From Lumbricus rubellus (lineage: Eukaryota; Annelida; Clitellata; Crassiclitellata; Lumbricidae): DNA of 64,000 bases. A model generated the notes under the pieces. The model did no database searches and had not been told where the DNA came from. It saw nothing but the letters and a program-made list of their open reading frames with translations. Position numbers and translations under genes: made by a program. The stretch covers positions 33,671,950-33,735,949 of the forward strand of contig OX243811.1 of the NCBI GenBank assembly GCA_945859605.1. Reading direction: 5' to 3'. Positions 46,553 through 57,779 of the stretch are shown one piece after another (positions within the stretch are counted from its first letter, which is position 1; every line of letters begins with the position of its first letter).

Positions 46553-47094
46553 TTTATGAACATAAAATCGCCGTTCTTTCTCGAGTCCCTCTTTATTTTG
46601 ACAGCAGTTACTTATGCAAAAACATTTATTGTCAGTGTTACTAGATCTATAATAAACCTTCTAATTATGCTTTTCTTATAGTGTTTAATCTAAAGTAATT
46701 CCGATCAAACAAATGGCATGATTGGAAATATAGCAAAAATAGCAAATACATAATAAAAAACAATAAATGTCAAAATATATTACAATATTTAATTAATTAT
46801 GATTATTTAACGTTACAAATTAGTAAATTACCCACTTTATTACCGGTAGGCTACAACCAAGCAAACATTTTCAGGCAACAGTACTGAAAAGAGTATGTCT
46901 TTAGGCCTACAAAGTGCCAGGACTCCCAGCGCTGTGAACACGGTAATCCTGGGTGATAATGTGGCTTCCACGGCCCCATTTATTGGTTCACGGGTCGGAA
47001 TGGACGCCAGCCCACTTCTTCGTCTGAAGCCACCCGAGTCACGGCCCTGTCTACATTCAGTGCACAACGGTTGTTCACCATAGGCTACCCAAGA

Positions 47095-47370
47095 GAGAAT
47101 ACACTAGCGCAGTTAGCTACATCGGTAAGAGAGCTGGCGGACGCGCGTCTGTGGAATAGAGCGTACGGGCCGCGGTTCGATTCCCGAAGGTGGCTATTTC
47201 AGATAGGCCTATTCAAAACCTCGGGCTAGCACGGTCCGTCTACGGGGACCTAAATGGCGTGGCGTCCATTCAAACTGGCGTGCGGTGGTGAAGGATCTCA
47301 CTCTCTGGGTCGAGGCCATAATACGGCCGCTATATAAAATCCGATTACATTTACATTTTTACATTTACAT
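47095..47370 (+). repeat. tRNA-derived SINE inside foldback core
   Basis: Head with box A-like GAGAGCTGGCGG and box B GGTTCGATTCCCG, a body ending ACGGCCGCTATATAAAATC, and an ATTTACATTTTTACATTTACATT tail. Family differs from the 10.3-kb SINE. Confidence 0.65.
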
Positions 47371-48716
47371 TGTAGCCTACTCTGTGTCGAAGTCCGACTC
47401 TACCTCTTTCGTGGTGATCGAGTAGGCAGAGCGTGGCAACTGGTAACAATTCCACTCTTTGGGGTATAAGGGAAAAGTGTGACAAATCGCCAGGGGTGGT
47501 CGAGTGTTGAGCAGCGGCAATGACGCCAGAGACTTGTTGGCGATCCGGCTCCACGTATCGGTTTATGGCAGCAGAAGCAAATCCCACGTAAGCTCCTGAG
47601 TGTCCGAAGGGTCTGCACTCCTGCGGTCCATATGAGAAGAAAGGCTGCTGTTATTCTAGACTTGATGTCATTGACTAGGTGTCTAATATCTGTTGGGGGC
47701 GTCGTGTGTCTTTGGAACGGCAGTCGTGAACTGATGAGGAGTTCTCCACCATGGATCATCTAGCCTCCTCCATATTCTGAGTGCTGCAGATGAGACCCTC
47801 CTGTCATGCCGTGTGCTATTGTGCACTTCGAACATGTTTCGACATTATAATAAACGAATATATCTGGTTGACAGTTAGGGTCCGATGTCACCGGGTGTCT
47901 GTGAAACCTAGGCACCGCGTTCATGAGAAGGCCATACCAATTTCGGAACAAGTACCGACGTCTGTTCAACTCGGTCGACTAAAAAGGAGTGAGTCTCTAT
48001 AAGCTTAGTCTCGATTGCCCGCTGAATGGGAGGCACCCATGTCTAGGGTCAGCTCGTCTATATGCAAGCCGCTGCGAGCCTTCCCTCAGGAATCGTCAAC
48101 ATGCATTCTAGTCCATCACGCTAGATAGCTGGAACCAGTATGGTATTTTCTCTACTGGAGGCAGACAGCCTTCTTGAAAAGATCGATTGCAAAGGGCAGT
48201 CAGGAATAAGAAGCAGTGCATCCACAAATTCTTGAAGAAGGAACGTCGTCAAGTGGACGAGTTCGCACCGCGGGATACAAGCGCCAAACTGCAGACAGCA
48301 GCTGCAAGCGTGACAAGATGCTAGCAACTAAGGAACATGAAAAACTTATTGTCAAAGATCGATCTCTCATTATTAGAACAGCAATGCCAGTGCCAAGTAG
48401 CAAGCTCTCGATCTCGACTCTCGAGATTGGTCACTTTTCAGCTGTGCCCAGAAACTAAAGACATGTTTTGCACGGCATGCTCCCACCCCTTTTTAGGCAT
48501 AGTCTACAAGTCTACATCCTCACGCTAACGATAGAGAAATAAGTTCTCGGCTGAACGATTGTCTCACCAGAAAAACACATGATTATTGGAAAAGCCACTT
48601 TTCTGCCAGACGGACTCTTCTTGTCAATGTAGGCTACCTGTTGGTATAGGGCCTATAGGCAGTATTAGGCACCCCATGCGCTGTGTTCTAGGTAGCCCTA
48701 CCATTTTGCTAAAGAA
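47371..48716. other. Foldback element core, no gene recognised
   Basis: Unique-looking, moderately GC DNA. Short ORFs on both strands (for example minus 47400-47759, HGGELLISSRLPFQRHTTPP) are unsupported. It may hold relics of an older element. Confidence 0.4.
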
Positions 48717-48995
48717 TTTTATCCGGGGACTTTTTGTCCGGGGACTTTTTGTCCGGGGACATTTTATCCGGGGACTTTTTGTCCGTGGACATTTTATCCG
48801 GGGACTTTTTGTCCGGGGACATTTTATCCGGGGACATTTTGTCCGGGGACATTTTATCCGGGGACTTTTTGTCCGGGGACATTTTGTCCGGGGACATTTT
48901 GTCCGGGGACTTTTTGTCCGGGGACATTTTGTCCAGGGACATTTTGTCCGGGACATTTTGTCCGGGACATTTTGTCCGGGGACATTTTGTCCGTC
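48717..48995 (-). repeat. Foldback right arm, 15-bp units
   Basis: About 18 units in inverse orientation to the left arm, with the same two unit variants alternating. Confidence 0.95.
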
Positions 48996-49008
48996 CACGC
49001 ACAAACTG

Positions 49009-51800
49009 TATCTCTATATATCTATGAATACCTATAGATTGCAAAATGAAAGATATATCTACATGTAGGCCTGTATTGAGTAAAGTAGCCTATGCCGTTT
49101 ATGATGCATACAAGATAAGCGGTTTGACATAAATTTATGTCTCTTGAGTTATAGGCATGAAGTATACCTTTCACGCAATATTCTGCTATCAGTAATGCTC
49201 GTATTGGCACATAAATGAACCTTTCATGCGAACCAAAAATAGCAAACGATAAACAGAGTTCACGCGCATACAAAGCTATTACCTTCTTAGAATAGACATC
49301 TAGGGCCTATATAATTATGTAAAGGCCTGTATAAATATATAATTATATTTGCGCATAAAGCACTATAGGGTGACGCAATCTAATAATCCGAATATCATTA
49401 CAAATCAGTGTTTTATATAGCCCCCGTCATCTGGAGGAAAATCCAGGTTTCTGGGGTGGTGGGTAGGGAGAGGGAGCAAAAGAACTTCGAGTGGATGATT
49501 GCCGAGGCCCGAAGGCAGCACCGGGAGGGAGATATAGGCATATAGCTTTGGGGAGTGAATGTGCCCTCTCTCAATCATAAAATGTTTTGAATTTCCACGT
49601 TGCAATGGCAGCATTTTATGCTGCAGTCATCATAACAAAATTGCTCTACTATTTCAGGGCCGATAATATTGGTCTAAGAAAACATAGGCCTACTTAAAAT
49701 AATTACAAGTTCTTTCTTAAGTTACTACATTGTAATGGCGCCTTTTCAGATGTCATCTTGCAAAATTATTCTATTATTTCAGTGCTTATAAAAAGAGTGG
49801 TTTAAGATTTCTATAAATATAATTATAATTGCAATAATGATTTTTTTATTATCAAGTTCAGCAACTCAGTTCTGCTGCTGCTGGACTGTTAAAACAAATA
49901 ACTGCAGGCGTGAATATAACTATTATAAGCTTACTTTGTTGCACTTTGATCAGCTTATCTCTGTTGCCTAAGATGGTCCTGAATTGTTACAAATGGTGCA
50001 CAAACCTAGGAGGAACTACCAAACTACCAAAGTTTTGGAAGCCATGTAGTTACGATGCTTTTTTACTAAGTGTTCAAGGAACAACACATTTTAGAAATTT
50101 GACAGTCTGAAATACGAAAGATAGCTGGAGAGAAGTTATATAATTTGAACAAATATTAGCAGTAAATTATACTCATTGTAATAATTATGATGGTATCATA
50201 CATTATTATTGCAGATAATAGCATCATAATCATATAGCAGCAAACATCGATGGGTAGATGGATGGATGGATGGATGGATGGATGGGTGGATGGATGGATC
50301 AACGAGCAGCTGATGGATGGATGGACACTTTAGACAAGTGGCCACTTGTGCAGATGGTGTGAGGAGATGGAAAGACTTGTAAATACGCTTGATCACTAAA
50401 ATAGATTTTCCGCACTTCATTAGCCCCTGGGCATGCAAACCGATTTCGAAGGCATTACTTGTCCCAGTCGGAACCATGCTAGTTATGAACGACTAAAGCC
50501 TCGACTGTGACGGAGAGAAAAAGAGAAGGAGGGAGAGAGGGAGGGAGAGGGGATGGACGAGGGATGGATGCATTAATGCATTACAGGTTAAAGCATTAGC
50601 AACAGGCATCCTTCTCCTCCTAGAGACAAAAAGGTAGTTATCCGGAAAGATAAGCAGCCACGTTATAAATACACAAATTGTTCTTTCTCTCTGTCTCTAT
50701 TTCTCTCTCTCTGTCTCTCTGTCTTTGTCTCTCTCCTTGTCCGTCTCTCTCTCTGTCTACTGTCTGTCTATCTCTATCTCTCTCCCTCCGTCTCTCTCTC
50801 TCTGTCTCTGTCTCTCTGTCTTTATCTCTGTCTGTGTTCTTGTATCTGCGTATGTCTCTGTCTCTTTTTTTCTCTCTGTCTCTCTCCATCTTTGTGTATG
50901 TATATGTATACTATATGTCTCTGTCTGCATGTCTTTCTGTCTGTCTCTCTCTGTCTCTGTCTGTCTGTCTGTCTGTTTCTCTCTCGCTCCGTCGCAGGTA
51001 AATATATAAACACTTTGGTCTATTTATAGCAGCAGTTGAACTCCGGCGCCCAAAGCAAGAAATCGATGATTACCTTCATAAACATAAAAATTTATGTCAG
51101 GTGAATAATCGCTGAATATTTTGACATAAATAACTTAAATAAACAAACATAATCATAGGCATTTAGGCACGTATGCACATCTTTGCATTGTTCAAATGAT
51201 ACATCATACATATATACATATGATACTGTATATAATTCATACGTAGACCGGGAGCAGTTATTATGAGATTCTTCCAACTGACTGCTCGTTTAGAATTCAT
51301 TTGCAAAGACATTTATGGCTCTGTTATTGAAACGAATGATGTGTGGATTCAGAATATTCTCAATAAATCGTGGACCAACAAGAGGTCAACAATTTAAGTC
51401 TGCATGCACTGTTGCAGAGAACAGCAGCTCAACTATATTGATTTATTCAGAGCATTTCTATAGCGCCCCTTTCAAGAGCCTACACACAGGCGCTTCTGAA
51501 AGGCTTTTGCTGTGAGAAGCGCTTTATAAACGGTCAGATAGACTCCTGCAATAAACTTACAGTACAATACAATACAAGAGCGCGCACAGTCCAATAACGA
51601 CTGAAGAAAGAACTTAAGCAGGAGGTCGGTCATTCCAGGTGGAAGGATCAACAATCGGGGAAAACACGGCGTTACTTAACAGCCAAGCGATTGAAGAAAG
51701 TTCCGCCGTGCATGGATCTAGGATTATAATATGCACTGGATTGAATACAGCATAAGCTTTACCCAATATAGATCTATACTTATACTCCATACACAACTGC
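49009..51800. other. No gene recognised; simple repeats
   Basis: (GGAT)n near 50250-50330, (TCTC/TGTC)n at 50680-50990, and a SINE-tail fragment (AGCGCCCCTTTCAAGAGCC, then CAGGCGCTTCTGA) at about 51460-51530 related to the 10.3-kb SINE. No supportable ORF. Confidence 0.5.
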
Positions 51801-51883
51801 CGTATAATCAGGGCCTATTTTAAAGAATTTTTCACCAAGCACGTCCCCCCCCTAAGAAAAAATTGTGAAATTGCAAATGCCTG

Positions 51884-52050
51884 TTTATTAATAACTAAAT
51901 GCTTTAGCACATCTATCACACTTGTAAGGTCTTTCTCCAGTATGAGTTTGATTATGCGTTTCTAGCTTATATTAATAAGTAAATGGTTTAGCACATCTAT
52001 CACACTTGTAAGGTCTCTCTCCAGTATGAGTTAGATTATGAAAATTTTCA
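51884..52050 (-). pseudogene. Captured C2H2 zinc-finger fragment inside transposon
   Basis: The minus strand reads two 84-bp units: HTGERPYKCDRCAKPF and HTGERPYKCDRCAKAF, each with the linker TGERPY, CxxC and (between them) a Cx2Cx12Hx3H spacing. A TAA interrupts each finger after F-[TS]-Y. It lies 3' of the transposase stop, possibly in the 3' UTR. Most simply, a piece of a host zinc-finger gene was picked up and then duplicated or decayed. Confidence 0.8.
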
Positions 52051-52323
52051 AATTAGCTGAGAACTTGAAATGAGTCAAACGACATGATAATTTGATATTG
52101 AATTTGATAACATTCCAATTTTTGCATGAACCAAATAGTTTCTTATACTATTCTAACACTGTCATTATAATTATTAGTTACGAAATGGACGACACATGTC
52201 TTAACGGTATCATTGATCATGGGTCAAGTCTTCAAGACAAAGGCAAAGTTTATAGCTAAGCTAACAGACTAACAGTTACTGGCGCCGTCTTGCGGCTGGT
52301 CAGTTTGAGTCGCAGTCAGATAA

Positions 52324-55300
52324 TTAAAACACGTCCTTGAACCATTCCTGGGATTTGGCCTTCACAGTTGGTCGCGAACGTCGGTTACAAGCTTGAAACC
52401 ATGCTCGCAGTGCTGGGCGTACATCAAATTTTGATGTAACCGGCATATTCATTCGGACATGTAAATGTGCATCAACTGTCTCTGCATTGAGGCTGCTTCT
52501 ATCATCATCCTTCATGAGATTGTATGCACTAACAAGTCTCTCCACGTCACATGAATGAGGCTTTGCTGCGAGTAGTCTGGCGACAGCTACAGAAACAGAA
52601 CGCCAGTCTGCATTAGTCAGACTGATCTTAAGGAAATCCTGCAATGTGCTTGTGTTGGACATCTGCGCTTTCTTTGCAGCGTTCACCAGCTCTCCGTAGC
52701 TACTGTAGAAGTCACGCTTCGCAAAGTCTGATGCGAGGCCAGTGTACACCCGTTCAATGTCTTCATCAGATGCATTGCCGTTCAGAAGCATTGGTGGAGA
52801 AAGCGCCTGAAACTCCAGTGCATAGCGAAGATCACTGGCACCTTTGTCAGTTCCGAGTCGACTGGTCAGAAAGTTGCACAGCGAACAAATAATCTCAGTC
52901 TTGATGGCACACACATCGCGACCGCAACTGCTAACGAGAGAGTGCTCTCTCTTACAGTGCCTTAATTGGACGACTGTGAGCTTAACAGTGTCGTAACTCT
53001 TGATAACTTCATCGGCTTGTTCCTCATTCCCTGTAATTGTTACTTTCTCCTCATATCCACCTGGGTGCGGACGCTGTAATAATTTCCTTAGGTCCTCCAC
53101 ACATTTATCACGATCACTTTCGACGTCAAACAGAGTCACTTGGTTGCCCTGCAACTTCTTCTGAAATCTAGAGTAGATGTACAGCGCGTCACACAAGATC
53201 GCTGCAATGTGAACAGTGTCAGCATTAATCCACTTCTTCAGCATGCCATATTCTTCAGCGTCTTTCAGGGAGAAAGTCTGCAGATGTCGCATCATCGGTC
53301 TGTAGTTGTCCAGAATGGATGACAGAAGACTGTTAGAATATTGTGTGAATCTTATGTCGATTACTGATGGATACTGTCTGACTGTGACGCCAAGTTCTTC
53401 CGCATGCTTCTTGAATTCCTTTGTTCTACATGCTGAACTGTTATAGAAACGCGTAACTGCTTTACAGTCATCTATAACACGCCGTGCTTCAGGAACACCT
53501 GTAGTCATGTCTTTGAACACTAACTGAGAACGGTGAACACTGCACCATATTTTGAGGAGAGGGCTAGGGCCCTTACATGGACTTGACGTGTCCTTAGTGG
53601 TGTTGTCTTTGCGTTCTTGCTCGAGCAGTGTCCATAGCGAATGATGTCTTCCAGTATTTTCTGACGCGCCGTCTGTGACAATAGAGGTTGTTTGCTTAAA
53701 TATCTCTGGCCATGTTGCTCCACACTTTGCAGACGCCTTCCTGAGTGCCTCCAATAACCCCTCGCTACCTCGCTTCTCGCTTTCAGCCAAGCCCATGTAC
53801 CAAGTCTCCATGTCTCCAAACGCCGTTACAACCTGCGCCATAACATGCTTGTTGTCTATTCGCTGCTTGTCAACAGCACCATCAACTCTGAGAGAAAGCG
53901 CAAGGATATCTTTAAATCGGAGTGCAAATGCCTTACGGTCCGTTTCTGCGATTGTCAGTAGCATGTCGCGATGGCTTGCAGGAGTGACATACTGTAGATC
54001 TGTGTCAGTAGGAGAAAACGGAATTTCAGGGTTGTTCAAGTCTATTCTTTCAGCCATCAATGACGCCACGTATCTAGCTGGAAATGACCACGCAGATAGT
54101 GTCCCGCGTTTGGCATCCATGTATACCTTAATCATGATTCTTGCTATCTTTTGTTCCAATGCAGTGTTAGCAAATCGCAGTTGTTTCTCCAACACAGTTT
54201 CTCCCTCATGTATCCGACCCTCGGCAAGAGCCTTCTGTTGTCGACTACGTGTCAAACAAGCATTGTGTACTGTCGATCCACAGTGTTCATCATACATCTG
54301 CTGCCTGAACACTGCACCATTTGCAGTGCATATGGCTGGGATCCTTTGACAGTGGATCTTCACCAGATCAGGATGTGCACAACAGATTTTGCAATGCACA
54401 ATCCTCCTTCTACCAGACCCACCACGAGCTTCACTTCTGTACTCTGCCCAATGCTCAGCCTCAACCTTCTGTTTGCGTCCTGACTGATTTTTGCTTGACT
54501 GTACAACCCCTTGAAATTCAATTGCCTCGTGAACCTTTTCCTCAAACTCATCGACTTTCACATCCACCGGTTTACTTCCAGCTGGAGATAGCGAAGCTGT
54601 CACACTTATGGTTGACGCTGAACATGTTAACTGTGCGGATGTCCTTGACTGCTCTTCGGTTGTGGTACTATTACTAGCTGCAGTACTTGTTGAAATTGAA
54701 TGACCAGTGCCACATTCGTCATCAGAAATGTTTGTGTCTGATTCCGCTGTGTGTTGACTATTCTGTTTTTCAATACTTACATAGTGATTTGTGCCAACCA
54801 ACCCCAGATATATAGCGTAAGACTCAGTCTCACATGACGATGCTTGAGATGAGGTAGGTAATGTTGCCATATCAATACGCTGTTCCCCCTCCACAGTTAA
54901 AATGATGATAGGTCGTCGATACAGATTGACTGCTACAGAAAGAATTACACCATCACCCCATGTGCCACATTTCTTCATGTTGTCGATATATACTTGCAAT
55001 TCCTGCTCTGTCATAGCTCCACTGTCCAAGATCATCTGCGACTGTGAGTGCGACTGCAGACATTCAACCAGTTCCATGCGTACATCATGAGCAGTTGTCG
55101 CTGTCGCTGAGCTTCCGCGTCCAAGCTGAATCAACTGTCTGGCGAGTGAACTAAATAAACAGTTTCCATCTGCAGCCACATTGACAACCATCATATTCCT
55201 CTGTGCAGCTAATGATTTCAACTTATCCATTTCCGTCAACTGTCTCGGCTCAAACGAATCTGAAATTGCAAAGTACACAAGTATGCCAAAGAATGTTAGA

Positions 55301-55742
55301 TGGTCGAAAAAATGACACCCACTTTAAAGAACTTGCTTATGCTATAACTCTTACTAAACTACTATTATTGTAGGCTATATATCAGATGCTAGTAGCTTAT
55401 ATCTATAATCTATTCATAATTACATATCTTCAATGATGACACAGAGTCACGGAAGTGCTGAGGGAGACTGAGGGAGACCTTTACCTTTAATATAATACTA
55501 TATGACAATAATGATATAGACTGTTTGACAGGTCACTTGGTACAGTTCATCATTTACTTAGCTACATTTATCAATGTAATCGTTTCTTAACTTTTTAAGT
55601 TAACATACTGCAACAATTTATAATTTTACAGCTGTGTTGAGGACCAAAGCAACTAACCTGCGTGCGCGTTCCTCTTCGTCATTCGTTTAAACATGGCCTG
55701 TATGTCGTTTCCAGGTGACGACGCAACCCGTTTTTTACTCAT
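52324..55742 (-). CDS. OTU protease-hAT transposase fusion, two exons
   Basis: Exon 1 is 55742-55658 (MSKKRVASSPGNDIQ...) and exon 2 is 55259-52324, joined across a 398-bp GT-AG intron with exact phase (GCA G|AT), giving 1006 residues. Residues about 50-192 form an OTU cysteine-protease domain: Asp59-Gly-Asn-Cys62 (nucleophile), GTWGDGV, and NHYVS with His187. A zinc-binding segment lies near 315-365 (HCKICCAH ... EHCGSTVHNAC). The hAT catalytic core has LRVDGAVD (Asp488), IVTDGASEN (Asp558) and the CxxH motif WCSVH (Cys601, His604). The C-terminal dimerisation region CDVERLVSAYNLMKDDDRSS holds the probable catalytic Glu935. Role: excision and integration of its own element. A deubiquitinase activity is expected from the intact triad-like residues but is inference. 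A possible polyadenylation AATAAA lies at 51889-51884. Confidence 0.92.
55658..55742 (-). CDS. Transposase exon 1
   Basis: ATG at 55742-55740, 28 codons plus one base, basic (MSKKR...MFKRMTKRNAHA), donor CAG|GTTAGT. Short basic first exons with MSKK- or MFK-type residues are common in hAT transposases. It supplies a plausible nuclear-localisation segment. The alternative is translation from a near-cognate start in exon 2. Confidence 0.75.
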
Positions 55743-56181
55743 CGTGAAATTCGCAAATGAATGAACTAAAACAACTGAACTGACCGAAAGGCCTAATAGT
55801 CCTAATATCGTAATAATAAATGTCAATAAACAATTATGAATTATAACGAAAACTCAACTGTAGCCTAAATATTATTTTTACATCAGTCACAAAATTGCGC
55901 GTCCCGTTCTCTCGGTGCTGTTTGTAAACAAGTTTAACGCGCTGCATGACGTCATCATCGTCATGAGCCCAAATAGATGTATGGAACGCCGTTCGAACTT
56001 TCCTAAAAAAATTAAATATATTGGCGGTGTTTTTTAAAACAACTTTAAACAAGTTCAGTAAGTGCCGTGCCAGGCGTGCCTGAGCGATCAAGCACGGACC
56101 GTCAATTCCTCAGGCACGTTTTTGTAATCTCAAAGCACGGACGTGCCTGTCGGCACGTTAAAATAGGCCCTGCGTATAATT

Positions 56182-57000
56182 ATGCTGTGCTGGTATCGGT
56201 ATAATAATAATATGAGATTAATTAGATGTTGTTAACTTGCTAATTTATTAAACTGCCTACAAACTCGTCTAGCTGGAAAAGATAAACTTATACGCTCAAC
56301 AGCAGTTAAGAAAATGTGATATTACAGACCTGCAAAAACCTGCGAAAGCGAATTAAATGTATGTAACCCCTGCAGTGCGCGAAAAGACACAGGCAAGTAA
56401 CAAGTCGTTCTTTGTCGGAAAGGGCAAAGTGCTGGATAGAAAAAGCTGATGGTAAGTTTGTAGGCCTATTATATTACATACATAATTACATATACACCGG
56501 TGGTGTTACGCTTAAATGGAATGCAAAACTAGCAAAGGTTGTTCACTGCTGTAGCTCAAGAAGCGTCTGTTGTATACAAGGACATAAAACTGGACACGAA
56601 CTGCATGAGAGAGATAACCAGGCAAAGACTATAAATCTGTAATTGGAGATCTTAAAGGATGTTAGAGATGGAGAAGAGGAGCTGGGCGCGGCATCGACTG
56701 CAGTAATGGATGCATTACGGAGTAGTGTACATGATGTAGAGCATTGAATTGCAGTTGTCCAGGCATAGTTGTAAACGAATAAAAGCGTATACTAATAAAA
56801 TATTATTAGTCATAGGCCAATAAATAAGCAAAAGTATTAATATGAAAGACATATATTTAGGAAAAAAATATTTTGGTCAAAAGAATCAACTTTCATCTTT
56901 CATTCAATGAGCTGTATATATCATGTAGAATTTGTTGCTGTATAATATGAAACGGGATTAGGCCCTACTATGTCTTTTAATAGGACAACTGCCTCATGTC
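56182..57000. other. No gene recognised
   Basis: AT-rich DNA. A 76-codon plus frame at 56412-56642 has no recognisable motif. Confidence 0.4.
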
Positions 57001-57145
57001 ATATTCGAAAAAGTCATTGGGTGAAAAAAGATTCAACAGCCTTCAACGGGAGGGAGGGACAGACGGACGGACGAGCCGAGGCATGGATTGGCCCGGAAAG
57101 GGCCGAATTCTAAACTTCCCGGGAAACGCCGGGTACCCCAGCTAG
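57000..57145 (+). mobile_element. Possible Helitron 3' end
   Basis: CCCGGGAAACGCCGGG (short hairpin) is followed after 8 bases by CTAG and then T, matching the usual Helitron 3' terminus (hairpin, CTRR, insertion before T). The 5' TC end was not located and no Rep/helicase is seen. Confidence 0.4.
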
Positions 57146-57383
57146 TACATCTATATATAATCAAACTGTATTAGTTATAAATAACATGACTTCAGCAATA
57201 TGATTAGCAGTAGAATTACTAAAGTAGCATAAGGTTTAATATAATTATAACTACCAATATCTTCGTTATTTTTTTTTATTATTTTTACTATTACTAGGCT
57301 ATAACCTTACCTATTTTGATTATCATTATTATTTACAATGACTGCTAGTCGCGTAATTTTATATCGTTAGTAGTATAATACGT

Positions 57384-57720
57384 TCACATACCGTGACCTA
57401 AAAGACGAACAGTTTCCCAGATACGACTCTGCACAAGAGAAATTGAGCGCCTGCTTTGCAGTCGACTGTTCATCACCATCATCACCATCACCATCATCAC
57501 CATCACCATCATCATCATCATCACCACCATCGACCCTGACGATGAACGACTGCCGAGGGGAAGAGCAGGAGCAAGAGGCCTCTCCCGTGCGCGCGCCCGC
57601 GCGAGCCGCGGCATGCAGAGGGTGGAAGATCTCCCGTAAGGGGAGGATGGTTTTTCCCTCACAAACCGAACATAGGAGGGAACTTTCCCACGATATCAAC
57701 GCCACCAGATGTCGGTAGCA
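57384..57720 (-). other. GC-rich patch with possible exon
   Basis: The most CpG-rich stretch in the window (GCGCGCGCCCGCGCGAGCCGCGG near 57585). The minus strand has a good donor (CACG|GTATGTG at 57395) preceded by open sequence (STAKQALNFSCAESYLGN). Could be a promoter-proximal exon. The phase does not link directly to the known exons. Confidence 0.25.
57460..57535. repeat. CATCAC/CATCAT repeat
   Basis: Near-perfect trinucleotide array. The poly-Asp/poly-Met frames are artefacts. Confidence 0.85.
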
Positions 57721-57779
57721 GAACGAAGAGCTGCTGCAGCGCAGCGGGATAAGCACAACGGGAGGAGTAAGTGTTACAT

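Larger units (their letters stand above)
46292..48999. mobile_element. Foldback/TU-like element with 15-bp repeat arms
   Basis: 2708 bp flanked by exact 9-bp duplications CACAAACTG (46283-46291 and 49000-49008). The left arm (46292-46552) is a tandem array of GGACAAAATGTCCCC and its GGACAAAAAGTCCCC variant. The right arm (48717-48999) is the same array inverted. Each unit contains the small palindrome GGACAAAATGTCC. Inverted arms made of short tandem repeats are the hallmark of Drosophila FB and sea-urchin TU elements. The 2.2-kb core carries a tRNA-type SINE and short ORFs but no recognisable transposase. Confidence 0.85.
51809..56173 (-). mobile_element. Complete autonomous OTU-hAT transposon
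   Basis: 4365 bp with perfect 15-bp terminal inverted repeats CAGGGCCTATTTTAA and exact 8-bp duplications CGTATAAT (51801-51808 and 56174-56181). It encodes one two-exon minus-strand transposase gene without stops or frameshifts. The right subterminal 130 bp is packed with GGCACG/GCACGGAC words in both orientations, and GCACGT lies near the left end; these are likely transposase-binding subterminal motifs. The 3' region also contains two broken C2H2 zinc-finger units. Clean ends and an open gene suggest recent mobility. Confidence 0.93.

Noticed and set aside
46292..49044. KSPDK-type repeat proteins
   Set aside because: Frames of the 15-bp foldback arms, present on both strands and in both arrays.
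53675..54349. 224-codon plus-strand ORF inside the transposase
   Set aside because: Antisense shadow of the transposase exon, with no motifs of its own.
55834..56091. 85-codon minus ORF at the transposon 5' end
   Set aside because: No join to exon 1 and it overlaps the subterminal repeats; probably untranslated leader.
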